The notes below the pieces were generated by a model, which worked only from the letters and a program-made list of their open reading frames with translations, had not been told where the DNA came from and did no database searches. A stretch of DNA of 64,000 nt from positions 62,001 to 126,000 of the forward strand of contig CALJEI010000006.1 in NCBI GenBank assembly GCA_938074605.1, given 5' to 3'. The translations under genes and the position numbers were made by a program. The stretch comes from an uncultured Ignisphaera sp. GTDB lineage: Archaea; Thermoproteota; Thermoprotei_A; Sulfolobales; Ignisphaeraceae. Every line of letters begins with the position of its first letter. Position 1 is the first letter of the stretch. Shown one piece after another: positions 27,102-36,803 of the stretch.

Positions 27102-27695
27102 CTACTTTCTTGATAATATTACCTTATAGCCTTTGTGTGTGGCCAATATCTCCGTTTGTGTAAATGTTTCTGACATTAATTTACTTACTCTTTCTACACC
27201 TTTTCTAACTACAATTTGTATTGTCCCCCCCTCTTCTAAATGGCTAGGTGCCTCCAGTATTATTTTTTCTAATGTTTCGAAGCCAGATGATAGGGGTGGA
27301 TTACTATATATAGCTTTAAACTTAAGATTTTTTACAGGTTCATATAGATTGCCATGGAGGACAGCAACTCTATCCTCACTTAAACTATTTCTTTGTAGAT
27401 TTCTCTTTGCAACTCTTACAGCTTCCTCATTTATATCAACCATATATACCTTTATTTGTGGATTTAGCTTAGCTAGAACAATACCAATAACACCATAACC
27501 ACAACCTAGATCAAGTATAGCACCACTATCTGGTATACGGGCATATTCTAGGAGAAGCCTTGTTCCATCGTCAATTCTCTTATATGAAAATAACCCTGGA
27601 ACCACTTCAAATTCTACAGTTATACCCCTAATGAAGTCTGATATGAGCATATATGAAGATTTTCTCTTCTGCCGAGTATAGTAGTGGTAGACCAT
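27102..27695 (-). CDS. Class I methyltransferase, RsmC/MJ0882-like
   Basis: 197 residues. Motif I ILDLGCGYGVIGIVLAK (about 61-77), the acidic VDIN after strand 2, and the NPPL motif (about 134-137) typical of N-methyltransferases that act on nucleobases. It resembles the archaeal homologues of the 16S rRNA guanine-N2 methyltransferase RsmC, so an rRNA or tRNA target is likely. It lies 10 bases downstream of cbf5 in the same direction and is probably the last gene of the long ribosomal operon, fitting a role in RNA maturation. Confidence 0.83.
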   Translation of the reverse strand: MVYHYYTRQKRKSSYMLISDFIRGITVEFEVVPGLFSYKRIDDGTRLLLEYARIPDSGAILDLGCGYGVIGIVLAKLNPQIKVYMVDINEEAVRVAKRNLQRNSLSEDRVAVLHGNLYEPVKNLKFKAIYSNPPLSSGFETLEKIILEAPSHLEEGGTIQIVVRKGVERVSKLMSETFTQTEILATHKGYKVILSRK

Positions 27696-27704
27696 TATAT
27701 CTAC

Positions 27705-28779
27705 CTACTGTGGTTGATTCCTCCTCCACATCCTCGGATATATATTTGGCTCCATTACAACCCTTTCAATTTCAACAGCTATACCCTTTTCACATCTACT
27801 AATCTCTTCACTATCCATAACAGCTTTACCTATTGCAACAAGCTCCCCTTTAAGCGTCATTAAAGCAGTTCTATAGCCCTTAGTAATACCCTTTGAAAAT
27901 ATAGCTATCCCTGGAACAGCTAATTGCGCCCCATGTGCTATAGCATCAACGGCACCATCCTTTATTAAAATCTTTGGCAGATGGGCAACTATAAACTCTC
28001 CTGGAACAATAACATTACGAAGAATAGAGTCGTCACCATACCTCTGCCATAGATAGAGTGCTTCTGAAACCTCATGTAGAGTTGATGTAAATAGATCCTC
28101 TCTAATGTGAGCTACAGCAATTCTTCTAAGCTCCCTCATATGAGCCTCAATACCAAGTAAGAGCCCTATATCATGGCACAACTTCCTAACATAGGTACCA
28201 GATTCGCATCTGACCTTGAAAAGAATATCCCTACCATTAATCTCTAGCACATCTATTGAGTAAACCTCTTTCACTCTAAGAGCTCTTTTAACAGATGATC
28301 GCAGTGGAGGCCGCTGATATATCTTACCTATAAACATCTTTATAGTTTCTAAAATCCTCTCTCTATCAACATCACCGTGTAGCTCCATGAGACCTACATA
28401 CTCTTTAAATGAATGCATCAGTATACCTATAACCTTTGTAGCTCTTTCTAGAGCTATAGGTAGGACTCCTGTGACCTTAGGATCTCCCCACCCAGACTAA
28501 CAAAAGTCTGGGTTCTAGGGTACCCCCATGACCTGCCTTAGTAATATTAAGCATTCTCTTTATCCATGCAACAACTTCATGGCTTGTAGGCCCTGGTGGT
28601 TTATCAAGGACTATAAGCCCATATCTTATATAGACGTCAATTGGTCTTTTTGTAGGTATATAGCCATATCTACTGTCGGTATCATCATCAGATTTAATAA
28701 TGTATTCGCTAGGGATATTTGCTACCATATCAAGCTTTTTAATGAAGTCTAGCCCATATTCCTTCACACTAAACACCAA
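27705..28779 (-). CDS. cbf5: rRNA pseudouridine synthase Cbf5 (intron-containing gene)
   Basis: Catalytic subunit of the H/ACA RNP that converts uridine to pseudouridine. The frame is interrupted between GGTL and DPKVTG, and removal of 31 nt (28484-28514) restores a 347-residue protein. Exon 1 is 28779-28515 and exon 2 is 28483-27705. Motifs: [29 protein letters not shown] containing the catalytic Asp at the junction, and the [13 protein letters not shown] region. A PUA domain with PEN-like C-terminal part (about 255-330) follows. cbf5 introns are known in several crenarchaea. It is downstream of eL14 in the order usual for crenarchaea. Confidence 0.96.
28484..28514 (-). other. 31-nt archaeal intron with bulge-helix-bulge in cbf5
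   Basis: On the minus strand the exon-intron boundaries fold as a BHB motif. The inner intron stem is ACCCAGAC/GTCTGGGT with an 8-nt loop. Two 3-nt AGA bulges flank a 4-bp central helix CCCT/GGGG. Cutting after AG in each bulge joins CTAG to ATCCTAAG and restores Leu-Asp-Pro-Lys. The splice would be made by the tRNA splicing endonuclease and sealed by RtcB. Confidence 0.92.
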
Positions 28780-28844
28780 AAATCTGTAAAGGTTTAAATC
28801 GTTTAAAAAGCTAAAACTGTTAGTCTTTGGCTAGATAGAAAATG

Positions 28845-29147
28845 TTATCTTTTCAGCAAAATTGGAGTAAGTTTTACCTTTATACGCTCCTTCATGAAAT
28901 CTATAATTCCTGTAGTCTCTAACGCCTTTATAATCTCTTCATCTGATGCCCCTTTAGCAATATCTATCTTCTTGTCTAAAACCTCAATGTGATTTATATT
29001 ACATCTTCTTCTTTTAACACCTGTTAAGCTCTTAGGGCCTGTTATCAGCACATAGTTTTCATCAATAACATCTACTATAACACATTTTCTACCAGCTTCA
29101 CGTCCAGAGATTTTTACACATATCCTACCGACTTCAATTGCAGGCAT
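28845..29147 (-). CDS. rpl14e: Ribosomal protein eL14
   Basis: 100 residues with the KOW-like fold: [21 protein letters not shown], then the [13 protein letters not shown] beta strands, [14 protein letters not shown]. It is a 50S protein of archaea and eukaryotes. It sits between cmk and cbf5 in the same operon, as is usual in crenarchaea. The full family length suggests the start at 29147 is right. Confidence 0.94.
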   Translation of the reverse strand: MPAIEVGRICVKISGREAGRKCVIVDVIDENYVLITGPKSLTGVKRRRCNINHIEVLDKKIDIAKGASDEEIIKALETTGIIDFMKERIKVKLTPILLKR

Positions 29148-29486
29148 TTAGATATCACCATAGGGTGTTTATATTTTAGAGTACTACAATCTAGGTTTAT
29201 AGGTTTTTATAATAGTGGTAGATGGTCTTATGACCATATGTATACTGCTTGACATTTCTGACTACTATTTTTAAAGTTTCATTACTATACACTATGTCTT
29301 CTATAGCCACAAGGTATATATTTTACCTTCAATTATATAGTAACGTATTTAGCAGGCTAAGGATTGTGTAATTGTGTACTTAGAGTAATGAACATTATAG
29401 ATAATCTATACATTTAAGCCAAGTATAGTTTAAGGAATTTATAGGAAGTTAATTAAAATATAGAAATAGTACCAAATGTGATAAAT
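29148..29486. other. 339-base gap between eL14 and cmk, no gene
   Basis: AT-rich spacer within an otherwise compact operon. It could hold a promoter for eL14 and cbf5. No RNA motif or ORF was found. A CTGA at 29259 lacks a matching C box. Confidence 0.4.
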
Positions 29487-30047
29487 TTATGTAAAGCTTG
29501 AATGTCTCTCCATAACTATCTTTATAACCTGCAATACAATTTCTACAATTTCATTGGGAGAAAACCTCTCACTATTTATAATAAGATCAAAATCTGTATA
29601 ATCTGAGATATCAATTCTATATATTCTCATAAATCTTTCTCTCTCCATACGCTCTCTTAATAGCGTTTCATGAAATACCTCATCTATAGACTTTTTATCA
29701 CGTTCAGCTAATCTCCTAACCCTGGTATCTATACCTGCAATAATAGCTATTCTTAGATGTGCTAAGCCTTTTAAGAGCCATGGTGCAGCATGTCCATCTA
29801 TTACAACACCGCCTTTTTCAGCCTCCCTTCTAGCTAGTGAATCTAGCTCATAGTCAATAGAAGGATCCTGTTCTGCAAGCTTACTGAGCTCTACTAGTGA
29901 CACTCCTCTCTTTACAGCAATGTCTCTAAATAGCATACCTATGGATATGTGGCGTAGGTTAAGCCTTTCTGCAAGCATTTTGGCTATAGTTGTTTTTCCA
30001 CTTCCAGGTGGACCCCCAATAGCTATTACAAGTCTATCTCTATCCAG
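29487..30047 (-). CDS. cmk: Cytidylate kinase, apparent CTG start
   Basis: Archaeal-type cytidylate kinase, phosphorylates CMP/dCMP. The first ATG (29978) would remove the P-loop. Reading upstream in the same frame gives LVIAIGGPPGSGKTTIAK, the P-loop of the family. No ATG, GTG or TTG occurs there before a stop. The best start is CTG at 30047, 6 bases after GGTGA, giving 186 residues, the family length. Other motifs are the DGHAAPWLL segment, DTRVRRLAERDKKS, and the tail IIN. It overlaps the end of the eL34 gene by 8 bases. The CTG may be a rare start or a sequencing difference. Confidence 0.87.
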   Translation of the reverse strand: MDRDRLVIAIGGPPGSGKTTIAKMLAERLNLRHISIGMLFRDIAVKRGVSLVELSKLAEQDPSIDYELDSLARREAEKGGVVIDGHAAPWLLKGLAHLRIAIIAGIDTRVRRLAERDKKSIDEVFHETLLRERMERERFMRIYRIDISDYTDFDLIINSERFSPNEIVEIVLQVIKIVMERHSSFT

Positions 30048-30309
30048 TAGCCCTCACCACCTCCTTTAGAATTTCACGTAAACATCTTGCACATAACACT
30101 CCGCCAAACATTCTCTCAGGTCTCTTTATAACCTTTGGTAATCTCCTTCTATCTATATCCTTTAGCGGAACACCATTTAATATAACACCACATCGTACAC
30201 ACTTCATTGCTGCATTCTTTCTTCTCTCATAGTGAATAACATTTCTGCCACCAGGATTTCTTCTTGAGATCCTTCTATATGATCTTGACCGCAGTGAGGG
30301 TTTGACCAT
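30040..30309 (-). CDS. rpl34e: Ribosomal protein eL34
   Basis: 89 residues from the ATG at 30309 (MVKPSLRSRSYRRISRRNPGG). A longer frame begins at 30330, but GGGGA just before 30309 supports the shorter start. The zinc-finger cysteines are CVRC and CARC. The 3' end overlaps the CTG start region of cmk by 8 bases, and the EMC3-like gene lies 129 bases upstream. Same direction as secY. Confidence 0.93.
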   Translation of the reverse strand: MVKPSLRSRSYRRISRRNPGGRNVIHYERRKNAAMKCVRCGVILNGVPLKDIDRRRLPKVIKRPERMFGGVLCARCLREILKEVVRATG

Positions 30310-30437
30310 AAGATCTTTCCCCTTCCACATCTAAGGATTCTGTAAAATAGTAGTTTCAAAGAGCTAGCTTAATTAGGTTTCTGTTAAAAAATATCATGCA
30401 CTTTTAGGTCGTCTACATATTTAGATGACGTATAGAT

Positions 30438-30911
30438 CTATTGGGATAGTACCCTAAGTTTCCTTCTTGCATAGTAGTCGTATAGAGGGAGAAATACTAG
30501 AAATACAAGAAAGTGTATCCACATAATAGGGACTTTACATATTCCGTTGACAGGAATCTCTAGTGGTATTGGTGCTAGGCAGAGGTCATTTAAGTCAATG
30601 TACTCTATAAGAGTACCAAATATATAGAGGGAGAGCATTAAGTATAAAGTTATAGCTCCTATATATGCTGTGAAGGGTATTAAAAATTGAAACATACTCA
30701 ACCTAAATATTCTACCCCTAATCCTTCTAACCTGTGATGATGCTATAGACATCTTCTTCTTACTTATATGAGCTTTTTTTACAGCTCTATCAACCTTAGT
30801 GCTTTCCTCTACATCTTTATATCTAGCTATAATTTTTGTTATTCCATAGAAGGCTACAGTATTTACAGTAATACTAACAGCTATAGCAAGTAGTGCTATA
30901 GCGCTCGGCAT
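30438..30911 (-). CDS. EMC3/TMCO1-like membrane insertase (DUF106)
   Basis: 157 residues with three membrane helices (about 5-25, 73-95, 128-148) and a charged helical hairpin between helices 1 and 2 (KVDRAVKKAHISKKK). This is the archaeal DUF106/Ylp1 group, related to YidC/Oxa1 and EMC3, which insert proteins into membranes. It starts 6 bases after secY on the same strand, the normal context, except that in many crenarchaea adkA lies between the two. Confidence 0.88.
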   Translation of the reverse strand: MPSAIALLAIAVSITVNTVAFYGITKIIARYKDVEESTKVDRAVKKAHISKKKMSIASSQVRRIRGRIFRLSMFQFLIPFTAYIGAITLYLMLSLYIFGTLIEYIDLNDLCLAPIPLEIPVNGICKVPIMWIHFLVFLVFLPLYDYYARRKLRVLSQ

Positions 30912-30916
30912 TAGCT

Positions 30917-32308
30917 TTATTCACCAATAACTCTTCTCAGCAATGGGTACATCTCTAGTGTTCTCTCATAGGCTAGTATCTGATAGTAGTTATAGATTAT
31001 ACCAACAGCTAATAGAAGTCCAGTTCCTGTTCCATAGCTACCCAGTATATCACCTACAAGAGCTATTACGGCAACCACTATGGAGCTAAATATTGTTAAT
31101 GGATATACATATCTTGAAAGATATGATGAGAGTACCCTAGGATTTCTCCTCATACCAGGTATATCTAGACCCGCTTTGATTAGATTATCAGCTTGCGCCT
31201 CTGGATTAAGACCGGCGATCTCAATCCATAGTAGTCCAAATAGTATGCATAGCATAAAGAAGATAAGTGAATATACTATAGATGGTATTGTATTGTACAT
31301 GAAGCTATATAGTGAGGGTGCTGAAAGATAGGGTCTAATATTATCAACAAGCTCTATTCCTAAAAAGTTACGCAACAGTGTTAAAATAAGTACTATGTCA
31401 GAGATAAGTATTCCTGTAAGGAGGACAGGTATGTTAGTGACATACAGTAGCTGAAGAGGAACCCTCGACTTTATACCGCCATACCTACTCATAGCTATAG
31501 GCACATTAATGTGTGCTGCATTGAGATAAGCTAGTATAGCAATAAGCACGACAGAAGTTATAAAACCTACAAGAGTTGGATAACCAATGGCTAGCCTACC
31601 AATCAATACATGGTAAATATTAAATGCACCATCTCTTAGCGATGTAACTATATATGGTATTAGCCCATATACTTCACCTTCAGTTTGTAAACCTGAAGCC
31701 CCTATAACACTTGGGGTAAAAAGTTCACTAAAGAATCTTTGTGCAACGCCTATCAATATAAATAAGCTTACACCACTACCAAGCCCCCACCCCTTCTGTG
31801 TAGCCTCATCAAGCATTACAATCACTATAGCACCCCATAAAAGTTGTGCGAAAACCATTAGTTTAATCCATATACTAACGCCTGCTGGATAATTCCAGTA
31901 AAGACCACTAAATACAAATCCAGCAGCTTCAACGATGGCTAGAATTAGCCCAAGACCTTTAGAGGCAGCAGTAAAATCTCTTCTAGCCTCTGGATCACTT
32001 AGATCTAGATCTAGAATCTTAGCACCAACAAGTATTTGAAGAATTAAGCTAGATGTAACTATAGGGCCAATACCAAGTTGTGCTAGTGTTCCAGCAGCCA
32101 TTGCAAGAACTATTGATACAACAGGCGAGAATGGGAGGGTTCCAGCTCTCTCAATCCCATATAGAGGTGTAGAGCCTAGCAACATAAATGCTAAAGCTAC
32201 TAGACCAGTGTACAGTAGCCTCCTTCCTAAACTAGGTCTCCTTGCAGGTCTAGGTGCTGATGGTATCACCACACCAATTTTAGCTAGTGTCTTGATAATG
32301 GCACTCAA
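30917..32308 (-). CDS. secY: Protein translocase subunit SecY
   Basis: 463 residues with about ten membrane helices. The typical signatures are RRLLYTGLVALAFMLLGSTPLYGI at the start, LGIGPIVTSSLILQILVGAK, and conserved loops such as SRYGGIKSRVPLQLLYV. It forms the protein-conducting channel with SecE and Sec61-beta, which are not in this window. It lies downstream of uL15 by about 190 bases in the ribosomal operon and is followed at once by the EMC3-like gene. Confidence 0.97.
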   Translation of the reverse strand: MSAIIKTLAKIGVVIPSAPRPARRPSLGRRLLYTGLVALAFMLLGSTPLYGIERAGTLPFSPVVSIVLAMAAGTLAQLGIGPIVTSSLILQILVGAKILDLDLSDPEARRDFTAASKGLGLILAIVEAAGFVFSGLYWNYPAGVSIWIKLMVFAQLLWGAIVIVMLDEATQKGWGLGSGVSLFILIGVAQRFFSELFTPSVIGASGLQTEGEVYGLIPYIVTSLRDGAFNIYHVLIGRLAIGYPTLVGFITSVVLIAILAYLNAAHINVPIAMSRYGGIKSRVPLQLLYVTNIPVLLTGILISDIVLILTLLRNFLGIELVDNIRPYLSAPSLYSFMYNTIPSIVYSLIFFMLCILFGLLWIEIAGLNPEAQADNLIKAGLDIPGMRRNPRVLSSYLSRYVYPLTIFSSIVVAVIALVGDILGSYGTGTGLLLAVGIIYNYYQILAYERTLEMYPLLRRVIGE

Positions 32309-32499
32309 TACCTAACACCACTGGATAAGGAGATTTTAAACCACACTTATAATTGTTAATAAAAATATGGGTTTATCTAGATAGATGCTACTATAAGATT
32401 CCACCATTTATCATTACAGATACTAAAACCTCAATAAATAGTTCATCATACTATAATATTTGAAGATTTTTAATCTAGGGAGGGAGTCTATATAAAGTC

Positions 32500-32949
32500 C
32501 TATTTATTTTTTATAATAACCTCTCCACCTGACTTCTCTATTTTTTCTATAGCTTTCTTACTAGCGCTCCATACAACTAATTTTACTGGTCGTGATATTT
32601 TGCCATAGCTAAGTAGCTTATTTATCCCCATTTTACTTAGATCCACTACTATTTTACCGTTTTCCATAACTGCTGTACCCATTTTAACCATTCTATTTAC
32701 AATTTCCTCAACTTGACCTACGTTAATCTCATTGATTCTCGGTATGGAGCTCGGGCTTCTTGGAATAAATCCTTTCTTTCCAAACCAATCTCTATAGTTC
32801 TTTATTACCCATGACCATTTATGTTTATGCATTCCAGCAGCGCCCCTACCACCTCTTGAACCAGATTTTCTATGTTGCCCTATGCTTCCCCAGCCTCTAT
32901 TTCTATAGCCATGCATCTTTCTACTTTTCTTTTCCCTACGAATAACCAT
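32500..32949 (-). CDS. rpl15: Ribosomal protein uL15
   Basis: 149 residues. Typical Gly/Arg-rich N-terminus (MHGYRNRGWGSIGQHRKSG, SRGGRGAAG) that winds into the 50S subunit, then the globular KY/VVWSASKKAIEKIEKSGGEVI. One base separates it from uL30. The start at 32949 is preceded by GAGGATG within the end of uL30. Confidence 0.96.
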   Translation of the reverse strand: MVIRREKKSRKMHGYRNRGWGSIGQHRKSGSRGGRGAAGMHKHKWSWVIKNYRDWFGKKGFIPRSPSSIPRINEINVGQVEEIVNRMVKMGTAVMENGKIVVDLSKMGINKLLSYGKISRPVKLVVWSASKKAIEKIEKSGGEVIIKNK

Positions 32950-32950
32950 T

Positions 32951-33454
32951 CTAGATCATCCTCTTGAGGAGGTTATTGATTTCACTACCTCTATAGCCAA
33001 GTTCACCACCATCTCTATAAGGCTTCTTTATACTTCCTTTAAAGCCTCCTTTTGGTGGATGCAATCTAAATACAGGTTTTATTCCAAACTCTTTAAGCTT
33101 ATGGAGTTTTAGCCTTCCCTCATATATAGCCTTTGCAAGCTCTTCAATACTTTCAAGATTAAAGTTTTTCCTAATAAACTCATCGGTCAAGATCTCTCCT
33201 CCCTTTACTCTGCCACGCTTTTTAAACAGAGCTGTAAGGGTATCCAGATCTATTTCACCCCATGTAATCCAATCTTTAACATTGTTGAGTATGCCTTGGA
33301 GGGATTCTGTCATGGGATAAACCGTACAATGATACTTCTTTACAAGCCTTAGGAGTTTTAGTGTATATTCTACATCATATGGTACTCCAACTCTTCCTCT
33401 AAGTCTTATAATGGCAACTAATGTGGTTCTCTCCATACGCTCTGCTACTCCCAT
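32951..33454 (-). CDS. rpl30: Ribosomal protein uL30
   Basis: 167 residues, the long archaeal/eukaryotic form. [21 protein letters not shown] opens the fold, and [22 protein letters not shown] ends it. Start overlaps the end of uS5 by 10 bases, which indicates tight coupling. Confidence 0.96.
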   Translation of the reverse strand: MGVAERMERTTLVAIIRLRGRVGVPYDVEYTLKLLRLVKKYHCTVYPMTESLQGILNNVKDWITWGEIDLDTLTALFKKRGRVKGGEILTDEFIRKNFNLESIEELAKAIYEGRLKLHKLKEFGIKPVFRLHPPKGGFKGSIKKPYRDGGELGYRGSEINNLLKRMI

Positions 33455-34080
33455 ACCTTCTTACCCCAATCAGTTAGAGTGACAATACTATTGGTATTTT
33501 TAAGTGCATTGTAGGTAGCTTTTGCAAAGTTTAGCGTTGTCCTGGTTTCACCCTTTGTGAAAATCCAAACATCTCTAATGCCTGCTAGTCTAAGTATAGC
33601 CTTAGCTATATTTCCCGCTACAAGACCCACGCCAAGGGGTGCTGGTATAAGCTCTACTTCGACACTACCAGATTTTCCAACAATTCTAAATGGTATTGAG
33701 TGTGGATCTCTACAGTTACACTCCCAGCTACCACAACCCCTTCTAATAGGAATTATATTCAGTTTTGCATCTACTACAGCTTTCTCTATTGCTGTCCTAA
33801 GCTGTTTAGCCTTACCGATACCCAGTCCTACATAGCCATCTTCATTACCAAGTGCTGTAATAACTCTAAACCTAGATATTCTTCCAGCGTCAGTCATCTT
33901 TTGGACTAAAACAACATCTAAGATTTCTTGCTTTAATCCTGGGAGCAGTACATCAACAATCTCAGGCTCCATTATTATGGCATTCATTGAAAATATCTGA
34001 TCTATCGATGTGATCTTTCCTTCCTTAACTAGCTGGCCAATTCTAGTTTTTGGAGTCCATTCTTCTACAGACATACTCAT
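33445..34080 (-). CDS. rps5: Ribosomal protein uS5
   Basis: 211 residues. N-terminal [16 protein letters not shown], the S5 dsRNA-binding domain [21 protein letters not shown], and the C-terminal GRC-type [13 protein letters not shown], a usual archaeal form. It overlaps uL18 by 4 bases upstream and uL30 by 10 bases downstream. Confidence 0.97.
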   Translation of the reverse strand: MSMSVEEWTPKTRIGQLVKEGKITSIDQIFSMNAIIMEPEIVDVLLPGLKQEILDVVLVQKMTDAGRISRFRVITALGNEDGYVGLGIGKAKQLRTAIEKAVVDAKLNIIPIRRGCGSWECNCRDPHSIPFRIVGKSGSVEVELIPAPLGVGLVAGNIAKAILRLAGIRDVWIFTKGETRTTLNFAKATYNALKNTNSIVTLTDWGKKVWE

Positions 34081-34736
34081 GTAGATTCCTCACCTTTAAT
34101 AAGTGATGAAATTATTTTAGCAGCATTACTATCCTCAGGAATATTTTCATAAACTTTAATAATAAAGTTTCTCGTCTGCTCAAAGTGTTCAACAATATTT
34201 CTTGGGTCAAATCCCCTTCTCAATAATTCTGAGAACTGTCTTTTAAATAATTCAAGGTTTTCTTCACTTATTTTTTTAGCATACTCTGCTATAGCAGCTC
34301 CACGAATTCTATCATCTGACGGCAAAACGTCATTGGAACAAGCTACACTAATTTTTGCATCAATAACCCCCTTTATAGCGGCAAATACCTTAGAACCCTT
34401 AACAGGTCTGTGTAAGCCAATATCTGGAACAGCCTTCTCTATACCAAGCTTTCTCGCTCTAAGACCAGCCAACAATCCAGTTAAATATGCTGCAGGTGTG
34501 TTTTTTGTTCCACCTCTCCAATTAAATAACTTAACTAACTCTTTGCTATGGGCAGCTGCTATGGTATAATCGCCTATAGGGGTTGGATATACAAACTGGA
34601 CATAGATGTATTTATTCGTCTTTCTTACAACAACCCTTACTTGTTTGCTTTTAACCATGGCATACCTCTTATAGTAGTTTGTCTTACCCTCTCTACGCCT
34701 CCTTCTAGGAACCTTATAACTAGCATTATGAGCCAT
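34077..34736 (-). CDS. rpl18: Ribosomal protein uL18
   Basis: 219 residues, archaeal form. [20 protein letters not shown] and the 5S rRNA-binding region [22 protein letters not shown] are clear. It binds 5S rRNA. The frame ends with a four-base overlap into the uS5 start. Confidence 0.96.
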   Translation of the reverse strand: MAHNASYKVPRRRRREGKTNYYKRYAMVKSKQVRVVVRKTNKYIYVQFVYPTPIGDYTIAAAHSKELVKLFNWRGGTKNTPAAYLTGLLAGLRARKLGIEKAVPDIGLHRPVKGSKVFAAIKGVIDAKISVACSNDVLPSDDRIRGAAIAEYAKKISEENLELFKRQFSELLRRGFDPRNIVEHFEQTRNFIIKVYENIPEDSNAAKIISSLIKGEEST

Positions 34737-34744
34737 TTAACTAC

Positions 34745-35203
34745 TCACCCAATATTCTGATGTAAAATGCCGTGGTCCCTCATATATCTCTTAAGTGAGG
34801 CAAGACTATCAAAGACACCACCTTTAACTTTACGATACAGCAATCTATAGGTCCTTCTATCTATGGTACCATGGTCTCTCAACCATCTAAGGTATGATCT
34901 AAGCTTTCTAACCCTATAGACCCACATTATTTCAGGATCTTCTCTAGCAGCTTTAGCACCCTTTCGTTTACCGTGTCCCCTATGCCTCCCCTCTTTTCTG
35001 GCAAGGTGAAACTCCCTCCATCTACCCCGGCTATTCCCCTTGGCATACACAGCATATATTATACCATCTTCAATAAGTCTTTTGACCTCCTCTCTAGTTA
35101 CAGCACTAGATACTCTATCCAGTTGGGTGGCATCAAACTTTACTCTCGATTCACCAACTCCAAGGATTTTAGCGGCAATTTTTCTCTGATAACTTAAATC
35201 CAT
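34745..35203 (-). CDS. rpl19e: Ribosomal protein eL19
   Basis: 152 residues. N-terminal MDLSYQRKIAAKILGVGESRV, then the basic GRHRGHGKRKGAKAAR linker and the long C-terminal helix. The protein is found in archaea and eukaryotes only and is in its normal place between eL32 and uL18. Confidence 0.96.
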   Translation of the reverse strand: MDLSYQRKIAAKILGVGESRVKFDATQLDRVSSAVTREEVKRLIEDGIIYAVYAKGNSRGRWREFHLARKEGRHRGHGKRKGAKAAREDPEIMWVYRVRKLRSYLRWLRDHGTIDRRTYRLLYRKVKGGVFDSLASLKRYMRDHGILHQNIG

Positions 35204-35215
35204 AGTGAAACACCT

Positions 35216-35650
35216 TTATAGGTTAGCTATTTTTAAGCCTTTCGCCTTTGCTTTCTCGATTATTTCGAGATACTTCTTTAAACCCAGAGTTGAGGATATA
35301 TAAACTATATGCTTTGATGGATCTAACGATTCAAGCTCTTTTACACTATGAATAACAATTGGTTTTAATCCTGATGGGTGAAGTGATCTTAAATCACTTC
35401 TAGTTCCATATCCTATACCAGCTGTAGGCGGATAGCCTTTTAGATGAAGTCTTACAGGGTTATCTTTACCCTTAGGGCTCTTCCACTTTAAATTATTTTC
35501 AAATTTTGGGAACTTCCACCAAAGCCATCTTAAAAATTGGGGTTTTCTAGCATTATACCTTTTCCTCTCTTTCACAATCTTTTTAATACCTTCTCTATAT
35601 TTTAGGAATTCCCTTCTTCTATCAATTAACTGCAAGAGTTCTTGACTCAC
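35216..35650 (-). CDS. rpl32e: Ribosomal protein eL32
   Basis: 144 residues. The eL32 signature is [12 protein letters not shown]...[12 protein letters not shown], followed by [15 protein letters not shown]. Overlaps the uL6 gene by 4 bases at its start, so they are coupled. Confidence 0.96.
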   Translation of the reverse strand: MSQELLQLIDRRREFLKYREGIKKIVKERKRYNARKPQFLRWLWWKFPKFENNLKWKSPKGKDNPVRLHLKGYPPTAGIGYGTRSDLRSLHPSGLKPIVIHSVKELESLDPSKHIVYISSTLGLKKYLEIIEKAKAKGLKIANL

Positions 35651-36198
35651 ACAGCAACACCCCTTTCATATATATAGATACCGTCCACAAATACCCTTCT
35701 ATCCTTATCTTTTATTCTTGTCGCCAATTCTATATTTGCAGCTGTTTGAGCTACAGCTTCAATGTCAACACCTTCGACGATGACGTCTTTTCCATCAATT
35801 CTTACCGATACATTTTCAAGGATCTTTGCCCTTCGCGGAGCTCTCTCGCCTAGGAAATTATCAATTAGAACCTCATTACTAGAGACTCTTGCAGTAACTG
35901 GAAAATGTGATGATATTATTTTTAACTTATATCTCCAACCCTTAGTAACCCCTGTAATCATATTCCTTATATGGGCAACTATAGAATAGAACTGTGCTTT
36001 TCTTTCTCTATCAGCAAAGAATGTTTCTAGCACAATCATTTTATCACCCTCTAACTTTATTTGAATACCCTTTGCATAACTAAAATCCTTCTGAACCTCA
36101 CCTTTAGGTCCCTTTACCTTAACACTAAGTTCACTAATCTCTACTTTCACCCCATCAGGTATAGCTATTTCTTCACGAATATGAGCCACCCTAGCCAT
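35647..36198 (-). CDS. rpl6: Ribosomal protein uL6
   Basis: 183 residues with two alpha/beta repeats. Signatures: [15 protein letters not shown] and, near the end, [13 protein letters not shown]. It is near the sarcin-ricin loop in the 50S subunit. Start at 36198 follows 19 bases after uS8. Confidence 0.96.
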   Translation of the reverse strand: MARVAHIREEIAIPDGVKVEISELSVKVKGPKGEVQKDFSYAKGIQIKLEGDKMIVLETFFADRERKAQFYSIVAHIRNMITGVTKGWRYKLKIISSHFPVTARVSSNEVLIDNFLGERAPRRAKILENVSVRIDGKDVIVEGVDIEAVAQTAANIELATRIKDKDRRVFVDGIYIYERGVAV

Positions 36199-36217
36199 GA
36201 CTATTCACCACATACCA

Positions 36218-36619
36218 TTAGTAAACATATGCTAGTAGTATTCCCCCCATCTTCATTTCTATAGCCTCTCTATGCGATACAACACCCTGTGATGTCGATA
36301 TTATTAATATACCTATGTTTCTCGATGGTAGATATCGTCTAATCCAGTATGGAAGAGCTAAAAGTTCCCTATATGTGATAGACCATCTAGGCTTTATGGC
36401 ACCAGCCTTATTTATTCTACCGAGGAGTTGAACCACTATCTTACCCCATCTTCCATCATCAACATATTCAAATTCTCCTATATAACCATGTTTTTGCATT
36501 ACTCGCAACACACGTATTATAAGCTTTGACGCTGGCCATATTACTACTTCACTTTTCCTTCTAATTTCAGCGTTAGTTAGTGTAGTTAAAGCGTTAGATA
36601 GGGTATCAATTACTACCAT
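36218..36619 (-). CDS. rps8: Ribosomal protein uS8
   Basis: 133 residues. [22 protein letters not shown] at the N-terminus and the C-terminal [13 protein letters not shown] are typical for archaeal uS8, which binds the central domain of 16S rRNA. uS14 lies 10 bases upstream in the operon. Confidence 0.96.
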   Translation of the reverse strand: MVVIDTLSNALTTLTNAEIRRKSEVVIWPASKLIIRVLRVMQKHGYIGEFEYVDDGRWGKIVVQLLGRINKAGAIKPRWSITYRELLALPYWIRRYLPSRNIGILIISTSQGVVSHREAIEMKMGGILLAYVY

Positions 36620-36629
36620 AGCATTTCAC

Positions 36630-36794
36630 TCAGTTAAACTTTTTAAATCCTATAATCATGGCCACTTCTCTAAAACATTGTCTACAGAGGTAGATACCAT
36701 ATTTTTGAATTACAGCATCTCTATTTCCACATCTTCGACAAATCTGTGTCCCTCTCCCATATTTTCTTTCAGTTGGAGCTTTAAATTTTGCCAT
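36630..36794 (-). CDS. rps14: Ribosomal protein uS14 (zinc type, 54 aa)
   Basis: A short gene (54 residues) between uL5 and uS8. The protein begins MAKFKAPTERKYGRGTQIC and has the four zinc cysteines in CRRCGN and LCRQCFRE, ending IGFKKFN. This is the standard short archaeal uS14 in its usual place. Upstream GGTGATTATTAAAG gives a ribosome binding site. Confidence 0.95.
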   Translation of the reverse strand: MAKFKAPTERKYGRGTQICRRCGNRDAVIQKYGIYLCRQCFREVAMIIGFKKFN

Positions 36795-36803
36795 CTTTAA
36801 TAA

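Noticed and set aside
27705-28779. Reading cbf5 as a frameshifted pseudogene or two genes
   Set aside because: The 31-nt insert folds as a bulge-helix-bulge and its removal restores the frame exactly.
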